Source: JADJYF01 sp050186725
GTDB lineage: Bacteria > Pseudomonadota > Gammaproteobacteria > Ga0077536
DNA: 64,000 bases
NCBI GenBank assembly: GCA_050186725.1
Contig: JBFWYG010000006.1
Location: 1-64,000 of the forward strand
Direction: 5' to 3'
Positions 8,567 through 16,482 of this stretch are shown in pieces. How positions within the stretch are numbered: position 1 is the stretch's first letter; every line of letters starts with the position of its first letter. The notes beneath the pieces were generated by a model. The model was not told the origin of the DNA. It ran no database searches and was given only the letters and a program-made list of their open reading frames with translations. Made by a program: the position numbers and the translations under genes.

Positions 8567-9613
8567 TCAGCGCTCCTCCGCGTCGAGGTACTCGGCGCGC
8601 AGGTCGACCGTGGCGCGCTTGCCGAGATGGATGAAGTTCTCGCCCAGCCAGTGGCGCGCGGTTTCGCGGCCGCGATCGCGAAGCCCGGTGAGAAAGCTCC
8701 AGTCGCAGTTGAACTTGCTCGCCGCGCCGAGACTGTTCAGCGCCTCGTCGGCGCGTATCGAGTGCATCAGCATGTGCCGCAGGCGCGGCCGGTACTCGTC
8801 CTTGATCCAGCCTTCCTCCAGCAGCTTGACCACGAAGGCGATGGCACGGAACTCCTTCAGTAGGGCGGCGTTGAAGGTGATCTCGTTGACCCGGTCGGCT
8901 ATTTCCATGGCGCTCTTCGGCACCTCGTCCACGACCATCGGGTTGATGTGCACCACCACGATGTCGCGGCTGTCGGTGAAATAGAACAGGGGATAGAGCG
9001 ACGGATTGCCCATGAAGCCGCCGTCCCAGTAGTGGCTGCCCTCGATCTCCACCGCCTGGAAGAGCTGCGGCAGGCAGGCCGAGGCGAGCACCGCGTCGAG
9101 GCTCACCTCCTCGTTGCGGAACACGCGCACGTTGCCGCTGCGCACGTTGGTGGCGCTGATGAACAGGCGCGTCGCGCGGCAGCCGCGCAGCTCGTCGAAG
9201 TCCACGCAGCGCGCCAGCACGTCGCGCAGCGGGTTGAGATCGAAGGGATTGAACTGGTAGGGCGACAGCGTGCGAACCAGGCTCTCGAAGGCGGTGAAGG
9301 CCAGGCTGCGCTCGGCGGGCATGCCGAGCCAGCGCTCGACCGGCGTCTGGCGCAGCGGGCTCGTGAGCGCCGCGGCGGCGCTGATGCGTCGCCAGAAGTC
9401 GTGCAGCGCCTCGCGCGCGCCGTCGGCGCCGCCACGCATCAGGCCGTAGGCCAGCACCGCGGCGTTCATTGCGCCCGCGCTGGTCGCGGTGACGCCGTCG
9501 AAGCGCACGCGGCCGTCTTCCAGAAGCTGATCGAGCACGCCCCAGGTGAAGGCGCCGTGCGCGCCGCCGCCCTGTAGCGCGAGGTTGATGAGGCGAGGGT
9601 CGGCGTGGTTCAT
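8567..9613 (-). CDS. Patatin-like phospholipase
   Basis: A 348-residue patatin-family protein. The oxyanion-hole motif LALQGGGAHGAFTWGVLD (11-28) is intact, the nucleophile elbow is ATSAGAMN (Ser45) and the catalytic aspartate is in YWDGGFMGNP (Asp197), so the Ser-Asp dyad is present. The elbow has Ala at the first Gly of GxSxG, where most relatives have GTSAG. The protein belongs to the cytosolic-looking, about 340-residue bacterial patatin group sometimes linked to polyhydroxyalkanoate or lipid turnover. No signal peptide or membrane segment is visible. The substrate is unknown. It lies 47 bp downstream of the reductase gene on the same strand and may be co-transcribed. Confidence 0.88.
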   Translation of the reverse strand: MNHADPRLINLALQGGGAHGAFTWGVLDQLLEDGRVRFDGVTATSAGAMNAAVLAYGLMRGGADGAREALHDFWRRISAAAALTSPLRQTPVERWLGMPAERSLAFTAFESLVRTLSPYQFNPFDLNPLRDVLARCVDFDELRGCRATRLFISATNVRSGNVRVFRNEEVSLDAVLASACLPQLFQAVEIEGSHYWDGGFMGNPSLYPLFYFTDSRDIVVVHINPMVVDEVPKSAMEIADRVNEITFNAALLKEFRAIAFVVKLLEEGWIKDEYRPRLRHMLMHSIRADEALNSLGAASKFNCDWSFLTGLRDRGRETARHWLGENFIHLGKRATVDLRAEYLDAEER

Positions 9614-9660
9614 GGCGCGTCGCTGTCCGTGGCGCGCCCATCATACGCAATGCGCGGCGC

Positions 9661-10701
9661 TCAGCCCCGGGCGGCCACGTGGCCCCAGCGCGCGAGATCC
9701 GCCACGGTCTCGAGGATGCTGGCTTCGATCGAGCGGAACTCGAGGCCGAGGTCGCGGCGAATCTTGCCGTTGTCGTAGCGGATGCGTCGGCCGAGGTGGC
9801 TGCGCAGGTAGGTGGCCACGCCCTTCGGCTGGCTGAAGGAGGCGAGCCACGCGAGGCGATCGCCGAGCGCGGAGTCGAGCCCGAACTTCGGCAGGCGCGC
9901 CTGGGCGTAGCCGCGCGTGCGCAGCAGTTCCACCACCGCGCGCATGCTGAAGGTCTCGGCCGAGCACAGGTAGCGGCCCTCGGCCTGTGCGGCGGTCAGC
10001 GCGCGCACGTGGGCGGTGGCGACGTCCCGCACATCGACGAAGCCCCATTCGAGCCCCATGATCGCGGGATAGATGCCGGCCAGCAGTTCGACGAACAGTC
10101 GGTTCGATTCGCTCACCGTCGGCACCATCGAAGGCCCGATGACGATGAAGGGATTGATGGTGACCAGCGACCAGGCCGGCCGCCGTTCGCGATGGAAGTC
10201 CCAGGCCGCGCGTTCGGCCAGCATCTTCGAGTAATAGTAGGGGTTGCGGCTCAACGAGGACTTCTCGTTCCAGTCGGCCTCGGTCAGCACGTGACGTTCG
10301 TCCGGTTCGTCGGTGATGGCGGCCATGGATGACGTCACGACCACGCGCTTGACGCGCGGCGAAGCGGCCGCGGCTTCGAGCATGGAACGGGTGCCGCGCA
10401 CGGCGGGATCGACCAGGTCGCGCTGCGGATCGCTGACCGTCAGCTGGAACGGGCTCGCCATGTGGATGACGTAGTCGATGTCCGCGGTGTAGGGCGCGAA
10501 CGCGTCGGGCGTGGTGAGGTCGGCCGCCACCAGGGTGAGGCGCTCGGCGGCGCCGGGCAGGCGGGTGAGGTGCGCGGTCGCCGCGGTGTTGGCCGGGTCG
10601 CGCACGGTGCCGACCACCTCGTGGCCGGACGCGAGCAGCTCGGCGATGGTGTGGGAGGCGATGAAGCCGGTGGCGCCGCTCAGCAGGACTCGAGTGCTCA
10701 T
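9661..10701 (-). CDS. NAD(P)-dependent dihydroflavonol-reductase-like SDR
   Basis: A 346-residue extended short-chain dehydrogenase of the DFR/NAD-epimerase type. The Rossmann motif LLSGATGFIASH is at 6-17; IDYVIHMASPF and VVTSSMAA follow, and the catalytic Tyr-Lys pair is in NPYYYSKMLAERAAW. Family members reduce aldehydes, ketones or flavanonol-like compounds with NADPH. The ATG at 10701 is preceded by AGGAG at suitable spacing. Its start is 53 bp from the divergent TetR-family gene, a typical arrangement for a regulator controlling its neighbour. Confidence 0.85.
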   Translation of the reverse strand: MSTRVLLSGATGFIASHTIAELLASGHEVVGTVRDPANTAATAHLTRLPGAAERLTLVAADLTTPDAFAPYTADIDYVIHMASPFQLTVSDPQRDLVDPAVRGTRSMLEAAAASPRVKRVVVTSSMAAITDEPDERHVLTEADWNEKSSLSRNPYYYSKMLAERAAWDFHRERRPAWSLVTINPFIVIGPSMVPTVSESNRLFVELLAGIYPAIMGLEWGFVDVRDVATAHVRALTAAQAEGRYLCSAETFSMRAVVELLRTRGYAQARLPKFGLDSALGDRLAWLASFSQPKGVATYLRSHLGRRIRYDNGKIRRDLGLEFRSIEASILETVADLARWGHVAARG

Positions 10702-10754
10702 GGGACGTGCTCCTGGTTCCGGTGGTCGCCGGGGATTGATACGATTTAGACGAT

Positions 10755-11384
10755 ATGAGAACAAAACGTACAAATTTGAGCAAGCCCGCCGAGCGGCCCG
10801 CGCCGAGCCCGGCGCGGCGCGAGCGGCTGGTGGTGGCGGCGGAGACCCTGTTCTCCCGGCATGGCTTGAGGGCCGTGACCATGGCGGCCATCGCCGCCGA
10901 GGCGGGCCTCGCCAAGGCCACGGTCTACGCTTATTTCCCGGACAAGGAGGCGCTGTTCCGCGCGGTGGCCGAGCGCTTTGCGGATGCGCTGCTGGAGGCG
11001 GTGGAGGAGGGGCTTCGAGTAGAGGGCGGCACGGCGGCGCGGATCGCCGCGGCGCTGATCGCGAAGGACCGGCTGGTCTACCGGCTGATCACCGGCACGC
11101 CCCACGCTGGCGAACTGTTCGAGGCGCGCGATCGACTGGTGCGCGAACTGTTCGAGGCGCGCGATCGACTGGTGCGCGAACTGTTCGAGGACAGCGACCG
11201 CCGCATCCTGGCGCGGGTCACCGCCGCGCTCGGCGACGGCGTGGCGCGCGGCGTGCCGGCCGCGCGGCTCGCGCGCATCCTGGTGCGGGCGAGCCGCGGC
11301 CTGGCCGCCCGCGCGGAGAACGCCGACAGTCTCGCGCGCGACATCGAGTTCACGGTGCTGCGCCTGGTGGACGGCGCGCGCTGA
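10755..11384 (+). CDS. TetR-family transcriptional regulator
   Basis: A 209-residue TetR-family repressor. The N-terminal HTH lies at about 22-68 (RLVVAAETLFSRHGLRAVTM, AAEAGLAKATVYAYFPDKEALF). The C-terminal ligand domain is poorly conserved and contains a tandem in-frame duplication of 11 residues (ELFEARDRLVR twice, then ELFE) encoded by an exact 33-bp direct repeat. It is divergent from the reductase gene, so it probably represses that gene and/or itself through a site in 10702-10754. The ligand is unknown. The duplicated helix may alter the ligand pocket or dimer interface. Confidence 0.9.
   Translation: MRTKRTNLSKPAERPAPSPARRERLVVAAETLFSRHGLRAVTMAAIAAEAGLAKATVYAYFPDKEALFRAVAERFADALLEAVEEGLRVEGGTAARIAAALIAKDRLVYRLITGTPHAGELFEARDRLVRELFEARDRLVRELFEDSDRRILARVTAALGDGVARGVPAARLARILVRASRGLAARAENADSLARDIEFTVLRLVDGAR
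11112..11190 (+). repeat. 33-bp tandem direct repeat inside the TetR-family gene
   Basis: Two exact copies of a 33-bp unit (11112-11144 and 11145-11177) beginning GAACTGTTCGAGG, followed by a 13-bp partial third copy (11178-11190). The unit is a multiple of three and keeps the reading frame, adding 11 residues per copy. Confidence 0.95.
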
Positions 11385-11388
11385 GCGC

Positions 11389-13146
11389 TCAGACGGGCGC
11401 GCTCACCAACCGCCCGCCGCCGCCGTCCGCGGGCTCGAGCTGCAGGCGCCGCGCGTGCCAGGCGGCCACGGTCGGCCGGTGCGCGATGCTGACGACCGTG
11501 GTGTCCGGCAGCCGCTCGCGCAGCAGGCCGTAGAGCTTGCGTTCCAGCGCGTCGTCGAGCGCCGAGGTCGCTTCGTCCAGGAACAGCCAGTCGGGCCGGT
11601 AGAGCAGCGCCCGCGCAAAGGCCAGGCGCTGCTGTTCGCCCGGCGAGAGCCGCTGGCCCCAGCGATGGTCCTCGTCCAGCGCCGACACGAGGTGCGGGAG
11701 TTCGCAGGCGGTGAGCGCCGCGGCGATGTCCGCGTCGCTCACGCTCGCCGCGCCGGCCGGGTAGCACACCACCTCGCGCAGCGTGCCGAGCGGCAGGTAG
11801 GGACGCTGCGGCAGGAACAGCGTGCGGGCGCCGGCCGGCACGCGCACGCGGCCCCGGCCGAAGGGCCAGATGCCCGCCAGCGCGCGAAACAGCGTGCTCT
11901 TGCCCGAGCCCGAGGGGCCGGTGAGCAGCAGGTTCTCGTGCGGCTCGAGCGAAATGGCCGAGTCGTCGAGCAGCACGCGCCCGTCGGGCAGTTCGAGGGT
12001 CAGATGCTCGACCGCGAGGCTCGCGTCCGCAGCGTCGCTCTGCAGGCTGACGCCGCGGCCGTCGGCGGCGGCGCTCTGCGCTTCCTGGATGGCCTCGTGA
12101 AAGGATGTGAGACGGTTCACGGTCGCCTTCCAGCCGGCGATCGCCGAATAGGAGTCGATGAACCAGGACAGCGATTCCTGCACATTGCGAAAGGCCGACG
12201 AAATCTGCATCAGGTCACCGAGCCGAATCTGTCCGCCGAAGAAGCGCGGTGCGCTGACCACGAAGGGAAAAATGATCGCGAGCTGCCCGTAGACGTTGGT
12301 GAACCAGCCGAGCCGCTTGTTGCGGTTCATCAGCATCACGAAGTTGTCGACCACGTGCGCGAAGCGCCCGCTCAGGTTACGGTGCTCGTCCTGCTCACCA
12401 TGGTAGAAGGCCACGCCCTCGGCGTTCTCGCGCAGGCGCACGAGGCCATAGCGCAGATCCGCCTCGAAGCGCTGCTGCTGGAAATTCAGACCGATCAGCG
12501 GTCGCCCGATCTTGTGCGTCAGCCAGGTGCCGAGCACCGCGTAGCCAATGGCGCACCACAACATGTAGCCCGGTACGGTGATGAGGTGGCCGCCGAGAGT
12601 GAAGCTCAAGGGCCCCGACAAACGCCACAGAATGACGACGAACGATAGCAGCGTGATGACCGAGCGCATCAGGTCCAGGGACAGCGCCAGGGTGGCCTCG
12701 GTGAAGGTGTTCAAATCTTCCTGGATGCGCTGGTCGGGGTTGTCGGTGCCCTGGTTGCGCAGTTCGATGCGGTAGTAACAGCGATGCGCGAGCCAGTCCT
12801 GGAGGAACACGCCGGTCAGCCAGCGTCGCCAGCGGATCTGCAGCAGCTGGCGCAGGTAGGTCTGGTAGACCGCCACCGCGATGAAGACGAAGGCGATGAT
12901 CGAGAACTTCGCGAGCTGCGCCTTGAAGGCGTCGAAGTTCTTGTCCTGCAGCGAGTTGTAGAACGCGTTGTTCCACTCGTTCAGCTGCACCAGCAGGTAG
13001 ACCAGGCCGAGGTTGAGCCCCACCACCGCGACGAGCAGCAGCCAGGCCGTGCCCTTCTCCTCGGACTGCCAGTAGGGTTTGACGAGCGCCCACACCTTGG
13101 CGAACTGGCCGTGTCCGGTGATGGTCAGGGGCGAGGTGCGAGTCAT
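11389..13146 (-). CDS. SbmA/YddA-type ABC transporter (permease-ATPase fusion)
   Basis: A 585-residue fused half-transporter. An N-terminal membrane part (about 30-340, roughly six hydrophobic segments, with LQIRWRRWLTGVFLQDWLAHRCYYR typical of ABC_membrane_2/SbmA-BacA proteins) is followed by an ATPase domain with Walker A GPSGSGKST (410-418), signature LSPGEQQ (500-506) and Walker B LFLDEATSALD (521-531). It acts as a homodimer in the inner membrane. Relatives (YddA, Rv1819c, BacA-like) import hydrophilic compounds, peptides or cobalamin, while others are annotated as exporters, so direction and substrate are uncertain. The 293-bp region upstream is repeat-rich. Confidence 0.9.
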   Translation of the reverse strand: MTRTSPLTITGHGQFAKVWALVKPYWQSEEKGTAWLLLVAVVGLNLGLVYLLVQLNEWNNAFYNSLQDKNFDAFKAQLAKFSIIAFVFIAVAVYQTYLRQLLQIRWRRWLTGVFLQDWLAHRCYYRIELRNQGTDNPDQRIQEDLNTFTEATLALSLDLMRSVITLLSFVVILWRLSGPLSFTLGGHLITVPGYMLWCAIGYAVLGTWLTHKIGRPLIGLNFQQQRFEADLRYGLVRLRENAEGVAFYHGEQDEHRNLSGRFAHVVDNFVMLMNRNKRLGWFTNVYGQLAIIFPFVVSAPRFFGGQIRLGDLMQISSAFRNVQESLSWFIDSYSAIAGWKATVNRLTSFHEAIQEAQSAAADGRGVSLQSDAADASLAVEHLTLELPDGRVLLDDSAISLEPHENLLLTGPSGSGKSTLFRALAGIWPFGRGRVRVPAGARTLFLPQRPYLPLGTLREVVCYPAGAASVSDADIAAALTACELPHLVSALDEDHRWGQRLSPGEQQRLAFARALLYRPDWLFLDEATSALDDALERKLYGLLRERLPDTTVVSIAHRPTVAAWHARRLQLEPADGGGGRLVSAPV

Positions 13147-13243
13147 GCGGTGGTTCCCTGTTGTAGTTGTTTGGCGCGAAGGTACGGCGCCGTTCGTCGT
13201 GCGCCGCCACGTGTACGCCGTCTACTGTCGGCCGGTGTTGGCT

Positions 13244-13271
13244 GGGACAGACCCCGTACGGGGTCTGTCCC
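13244..13271. repeat. 28-bp perfect palindrome
   Basis: A perfect inverted repeat with half-site GGGACAGACCCCGT, intergenic between the ABC transporter start and the RidA-family gene end. In RNA it would form a very stable hairpin. There is no T tract, so a REP-type element is more likely than an intrinsic terminator. A partial match (GGGGGGACAGACC) is seen near 30990-31002. Confidence 0.85.
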
Positions 13272-13290
13272 TTCGGACGAAAGCCGTGCG

Positions 13291-13414
13291 CGGCCGCTTG
13301 AAATCGGCCCTATACCCGAAGGCGCCCATGTAGGGCGGGTTTCAACCCGCCATTCGATTCCAGAGCCCCTATAGGCACTCTGTATCGAATGTCGGGTGTA
13401 AGTCCGACCTACGA
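13291..13414. repeat. REP/REPIN-like cluster of three palindromic units
   Basis: Three units share the pattern GTAGGxCGGxTTxxAxCCxGxC. The first, reversed, is at about 13291-13312 (GGCCGCTTGAAATCGGCC core). The second, forward, is at 13329-13353 (TGTAGGGC then GGCGGGTT-TC-AACCCGCC). The third, reversed, is at 13391-13413 (core GTCGGGTGTAAGTCCGAC). Units two and three are joined by matching arms (CATTCGATTCCAGAG at 13351-13365 and CTCTGTATCGAATG at 13378-13391), giving an imperfect palindrome of about 86 bp. The forward unit is repeated exactly at 55563-55587. Confidence 0.8.
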
Positions 13415-13439
13415 CGGATGTTCCAGCGCCCGAGTTCCG

Positions 13440-13910
13440 TCAATCCACTTCCATCACCGCCTCGATCTCCACCGCCACGCCGAGCGGCATGCTCATGGCG
13501 CCGACCGCGATGCGCGCGTGGGCGCCGCGCTCGCCGAAGATCTCGAGGAAGAGTTCGGAGGCGCCGTTGATCACGGCGCCGATCTCGGTGACGTCCGGCA
13601 GGCAGTTGACGTAACCAGCGACGCGCGCGATCTGGCGAATGCGGTCGAGATTGCCGTCCAGCGCGGCGCTCGCCTGGGCGAGCACATTCAGGGCCGACAG
13701 GCGCGCGGCGGCGCGGCCCTCGTCGATGTCGAACTCGCGGCCGATCTTGCCGACGTAGCGCAACTCGCCTTCCCACTGCGGAATCTGGCCGGAGATGTAC
13801 AGGATGTTGCCGATGCGGGCGGCGCCCTTGATCTTCGCCACCCGCGGCGGCTGGGCGCGCGGGATGACGATGTCGAGCGCGGCGAGTCGGGCGGCGATGC
13901 TCGGTGCCAT
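13440..13910 (-). CDS. RidA family (YjgF/YER057c/UK114) protein
   Basis: A 156-residue RidA-superfamily protein (about 25 residues longer than E. coli RidA). Recognisable features are NILYISGQIPQWEGEL, IARVAGYVNCLPDV and the C-terminal GAHARIAVGAMSMPLGVAVEIEAVMEV. The usual catalytic Arg position of true imine deaminases is occupied by ARIAVG, so an RidA or RidA-like (Rid2-7) assignment cannot be fixed by eye. Members hydrolyse reactive enamine/imine intermediates or have catabolic roles. A good AGGAG lies upstream of the ATG at 13910. It lies 33 bp after the SDR gene on the same strand and is probably co-transcribed with it. Confidence 0.88.
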   Translation of the reverse strand: MAPSIAARLAALDIVIPRAQPPRVAKIKGAARIGNILYISGQIPQWEGELRYVGKIGREFDIDEGRAAARLSALNVLAQASAALDGNLDRIRQIARVAGYVNCLPDVTEIGAVINGASELFLEIFGERGAHARIAVGAMSMPLGVAVEIEAVMEVD

Positions 13911-13943
13911 GGCGAGGTGCTCCTGGGGCTGTGAGCCTGTCCG

Positions 13944-14702
13944 TCAGCGTGCCACGAGTCCGCCGTCGACGGCCATGGCGAGACCGGTGGTGAAGGACGC
14001 GCCGTCCGACGCCAGCCACACCACCGCGCTCGCGATCTCCTCCGGCGCCGCGACCCGGGCCATGGGTTCCTGCTTGGCGAGGTTGTCGAGAAAGCCGGGA
14101 CGTTCCTGGTCGGCCGCCGCGGTCATGCCAGTGCGCACCGCGCCCGGACATACCGCGTTGACGCGGATGTTGTGCCGCGCGTACTCGATGGCGGCGTTCT
14201 TGGTTAGCCCCACCACGCCGTGCTTGGCGGCCGAGTAGGCCGGCGCCCAGCCAAGGCCGACCAGGCCCGCGACCGACGCGGTGTTGATGATCGAGCCGCC
14301 CTGGCCCTGGGCCAGCATCTGCTTCAATTCGGCCTTCATGCACAGCCACACGCCGGTCAGGTTGACGGCGATGACCTTGTGCCAGTCGTCCACCGGGTAG
14401 TCGGCGGTGCGGGTCAGCACGCCGCCCACGCCGGCGTTGTTGAAGGCGATGTCGAGCCGGCCCCAGGCGGCGACGGCCTGCGCCACCATCGCGTCGACCG
14501 AGCCCTCGTCGGCGACATCGACCATGCAGGCCCGCGCCTCGCCGCCGGCGGCGACGATGCTCGCCACGGTCGCCTCACAGGACACGATGTCCGCCACCAG
14601 CACCCGTGCGCCTTCCCGCGCCAGCGCCACGGCGCTGGCCTGGCCGATACCCGATGCGCCCCCCGTCACCAATGCCACCTTGCCCGCGCATGTCCCGTTC
14701 AT
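13944..14702 (-). CDS. Short-chain dehydrogenase/reductase (classical SDR)
   Basis: A 252-residue classical SDR: cofactor motif VTGGASGIGQASA (about 11-23), NNAG in IAFNNAGVGG, the catalytic Ser in IINTASVAGLVGLG, Tyr and Lys in YSAAKHGVVGL, and the C-terminal GLAMAVDGG. It oxidises or reduces a secondary alcohol/ketone with NAD(P)(H). The ATG at 14702 has AAGGAG upstream and gives the standard SDR length. It is divergent from a closely similar SDR at 14845 (YxxxKHGVVGLTK in both), suggesting gene duplication, and upstream of the RidA-family gene. The substrate is unknown. Confidence 0.9.
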   Translation of the reverse strand: MNGTCAGKVALVTGGASGIGQASAVALAREGARVLVADIVSCEATVASIVAAGGEARACMVDVADEGSVDAMVAQAVAAWGRLDIAFNNAGVGGVLTRTADYPVDDWHKVIAVNLTGVWLCMKAELKQMLAQGQGGSIINTASVAGLVGLGWAPAYSAAKHGVVGLTKNAAIEYARHNIRVNAVCPGAVRTGMTAAADQERPGFLDNLAKQEPMARVAAPEEIASAVVWLASDGASFTTGLAMAVDGGLVAR

Positions 14703-14844
14703 GAACCACTCCTTCGTCGTGCCAGGGCGCAAGAGTGCAGCAGCGGCGCACGGGATGCCACTGGCCCGGGCGCGGCGGGCACGCGCCGTATACTGACGCG
14801 ACCGTGGCCCACCCACGGGCACGATTCCAGAAGGGGGAACTCGC

Positions 14845-15609
14845 ATGAGCACGATGCTGCAGGACAAAGTGATACTGGTGACCGGTGGCAGTACCGGCAT
14901 CGGGCGGGCGACCGCGCGCATCCTGGCGCGGGAAGGCGCGCGGGTGGTGGTGGCAGACCTGCAGGACGCGGCCGGCGAGGAGACGGTGGCCGCGATCCGC
15001 GACGCCGGCGGTCAGGCCGAGTACGCCCATCTCGACGTGGCGGACCACGCGGCGGTGCGGGCGCTGGTGGCCGACATCGCCGCGCGGCACGGTGGCCTGG
15101 ACGGCGCGTTCAACAACGCCGGCATCGAAGGGCCGACGGCGAAGATCCTGGAACTGCCGCCCGCGGACTGGGAGCGCGTGATCCGCGTCAACCTGACCGG
15201 CGTCTACGCCTGCATGCAGGCCGAGGTCGAGCAGATGATGACGCAGAAGCGCGGCGGCGCCATCGTCAGCACTTCGTCCGGCGCGGGACTCATCGGCATT
15301 CCCGGGGCGGCGGCCTACAACTCGTCCAAGCACGGCGTGGTGGGCCTGACCAAGACCGTCGCGCTGGAATACGCGCGCTACGACATTCGCGTGAACGCCG
15401 TGTGCCCGGGCTTCATCGACACGCCCATGCTGGACCGCGTGACCGATGCCAGCGTGAAGATCCGCGAGCAGCTGATCGGCGCCGTGCCCATGCGCCGTGT
15501 GGCGCGGCCCGAGGAGATCGGCGAGGCCGTGGCCTGGCTGCTCTCGCCGCGCGCGAGCTACGTGACGGGCGTGGCGCTGCCGGTCGACGGCGGCTGGGTC
15601 GCGCAGTGA
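14845..15609 (+). CDS. Short-chain dehydrogenase/reductase (classical SDR)
   Basis: A 254-residue classical SDR with VTGGSTGIGRATA (about 12-24), FNNAGIEGPTAK, catalytic IVSTSSGAGL, YNSSKHGVVGLTK and the C-terminal SYVTGVALPVDGGW. ATG 14845 follows GGGGGA. It is closely related in sequence to the divergently encoded SDR at 13944-14702; the 142 bp between their starts should hold both promoters. The likely role is oxidoreduction in a catabolic pathway together with the RidA-family gene; the substrate cannot be inferred. Confidence 0.9.
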   Translation: MSTMLQDKVILVTGGSTGIGRATARILAREGARVVVADLQDAAGEETVAAIRDAGGQAEYAHLDVADHAAVRALVADIAARHGGLDGAFNNAGIEGPTAKILELPPADWERVIRVNLTGVYACMQAEVEQMMTQKRGGAIVSTSSGAGLIGIPGAAAYNSSKHGVVGLTKTVALEYARYDIRVNAVCPGFIDTPMLDRVTDASVKIREQLIGAVPMRRVARPEEIGEAVAWLLSPRASYVTGVALPVDGGWVAQ

Positions 15610-15650
15610 GCGTTGTCACGTGGTGGAGCTGATGTTCGCCGCTGGCGCTT

Positions 15651-15727
15651 CGAGCATGACCGGATGCTCGATGTGATGGGCGCCCCGTCCGTATCTGCTC
15701 CGTCATGCCTGCGAAAGCAAGCATCCA
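15651..15727. repeat. Hairpin and REP-like element downstream of the SDR gene
   Basis: Two structures in the 213-bp space before the DedA gene. One is a perfect 7-bp stem CGAGCAT (15651-15657)/ATGCTCG (15664-15670) with a 6-nt loop. The other, at 15701-15727, CGTCATGCCTGCGAAAGC and following bases, is an imperfect hairpin resembling the widespread proteobacterial CGTCATTCCCGCGAAAGCGG repeat. No T tract is seen, so neither is a convincing intrinsic terminator. Confidence 0.55.
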
Positions 15728-15822
15728 TGGGCGTCGAGGGCGGCGTCGCGTCGTGATTGTGTGACCGCCTCGCGCACGGCGCGCCGTCGTCGTACGCGAG
15801 GCTCGGGTATCATCCCGGCCCC

Positions 15823-16476
15823 ATGGAAATACTTCTGACCCTGGTGGACTTCATCCTCCACCTCGATGCCCACATCGCCGAACTCATCGAAGCCTACGGC
15901 GCCTGGACCTACGCCATCCTGTGCCTGATCGTGTTCGTCGAGACCGGACTGGTGGTGATGCCCTTTCTGCCCGGGGATTCGCTGCTGTTCGTCGCAGGGG
16001 CGTTCGCGGCCCGCGGCCAGTTCGACCTCGCCACCCTGGTGGTGGCGCTGGTCGCCGCGGCGGTGCTCGGCAACACCAGCAACTACTGGATAGGCCGCGC
16101 GCTCGGACCCAAGGTGTTCGGCTGGGAGAATTCGCGTTTCTTCAATCGCGCGGCCTTCGACAAGACCCACGCCTTCTATGAACGCCACGGCGCGGTGACC
16201 CTCATCGTCACGCGCTTCCTGCCCTTCATGCGCACCTTCTCGCCCTTCGTCGCCGGCGTCGCCGCCATGACCCACGCGCGCTTCCAGTTCTTCAATATCG
16301 TCGGCGGGCTCGCGTGGGTCGTGTCGCTGTGCGTGGCGGGTTACTGGTTCGGCAACATCACCTGGATCCGAGAGCACCTCACGGTGGTGATTCTCGCGCT
16401 GATCATCATCCCCGCCCTGCCGACGGCGCTGGTCGCCGGCCGCGAGTGGCTGGCGGCGCGGCGCCGCGCGGCCTGA
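15823..16476 (+). CDS. DedA family membrane protein
   Basis: A 217-residue inner-membrane DedA (SNARE-associated/VTT domain) protein with about five hydrophobic segments. Diagnostic sequences are FVETGLVVMPFLPGDSLLFVAGAFA, GNTSNYWIGRALG, ITRFLPF-type VTRFLPFMRTFSPFVAGVA and FFNIVGGLAWV. DedA proteins support membrane homeostasis, and some are undecaprenyl-phosphate or phosphatidylethanolamine flippases. The ATG at 15823 matches the family N-terminus. It is convergent with the AA_synth gene (6 bp apart). Confidence 0.92.
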   Translation: MEILLTLVDFILHLDAHIAELIEAYGAWTYAILCLIVFVETGLVVMPFLPGDSLLFVAGAFAARGQFDLATLVVALVAAAVLGNTSNYWIGRALGPKVFGWENSRFFNRAAFDKTHAFYERHGAVTLIVTRFLPFMRTFSPFVAGVAAMTHARFQFFNIVGGLAWVVSLCVAGYWFGNITWIREHLTVVILALIIIPALPTALVAGREWLAARRRAA

Positions 16477-16482
16477 CCAGGC

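Noticed and set aside
15651..15727. Hairpins after the SDR gene as intrinsic terminator
   Set aside because: The stems are not followed by a run of T. They fit repeat elements better.
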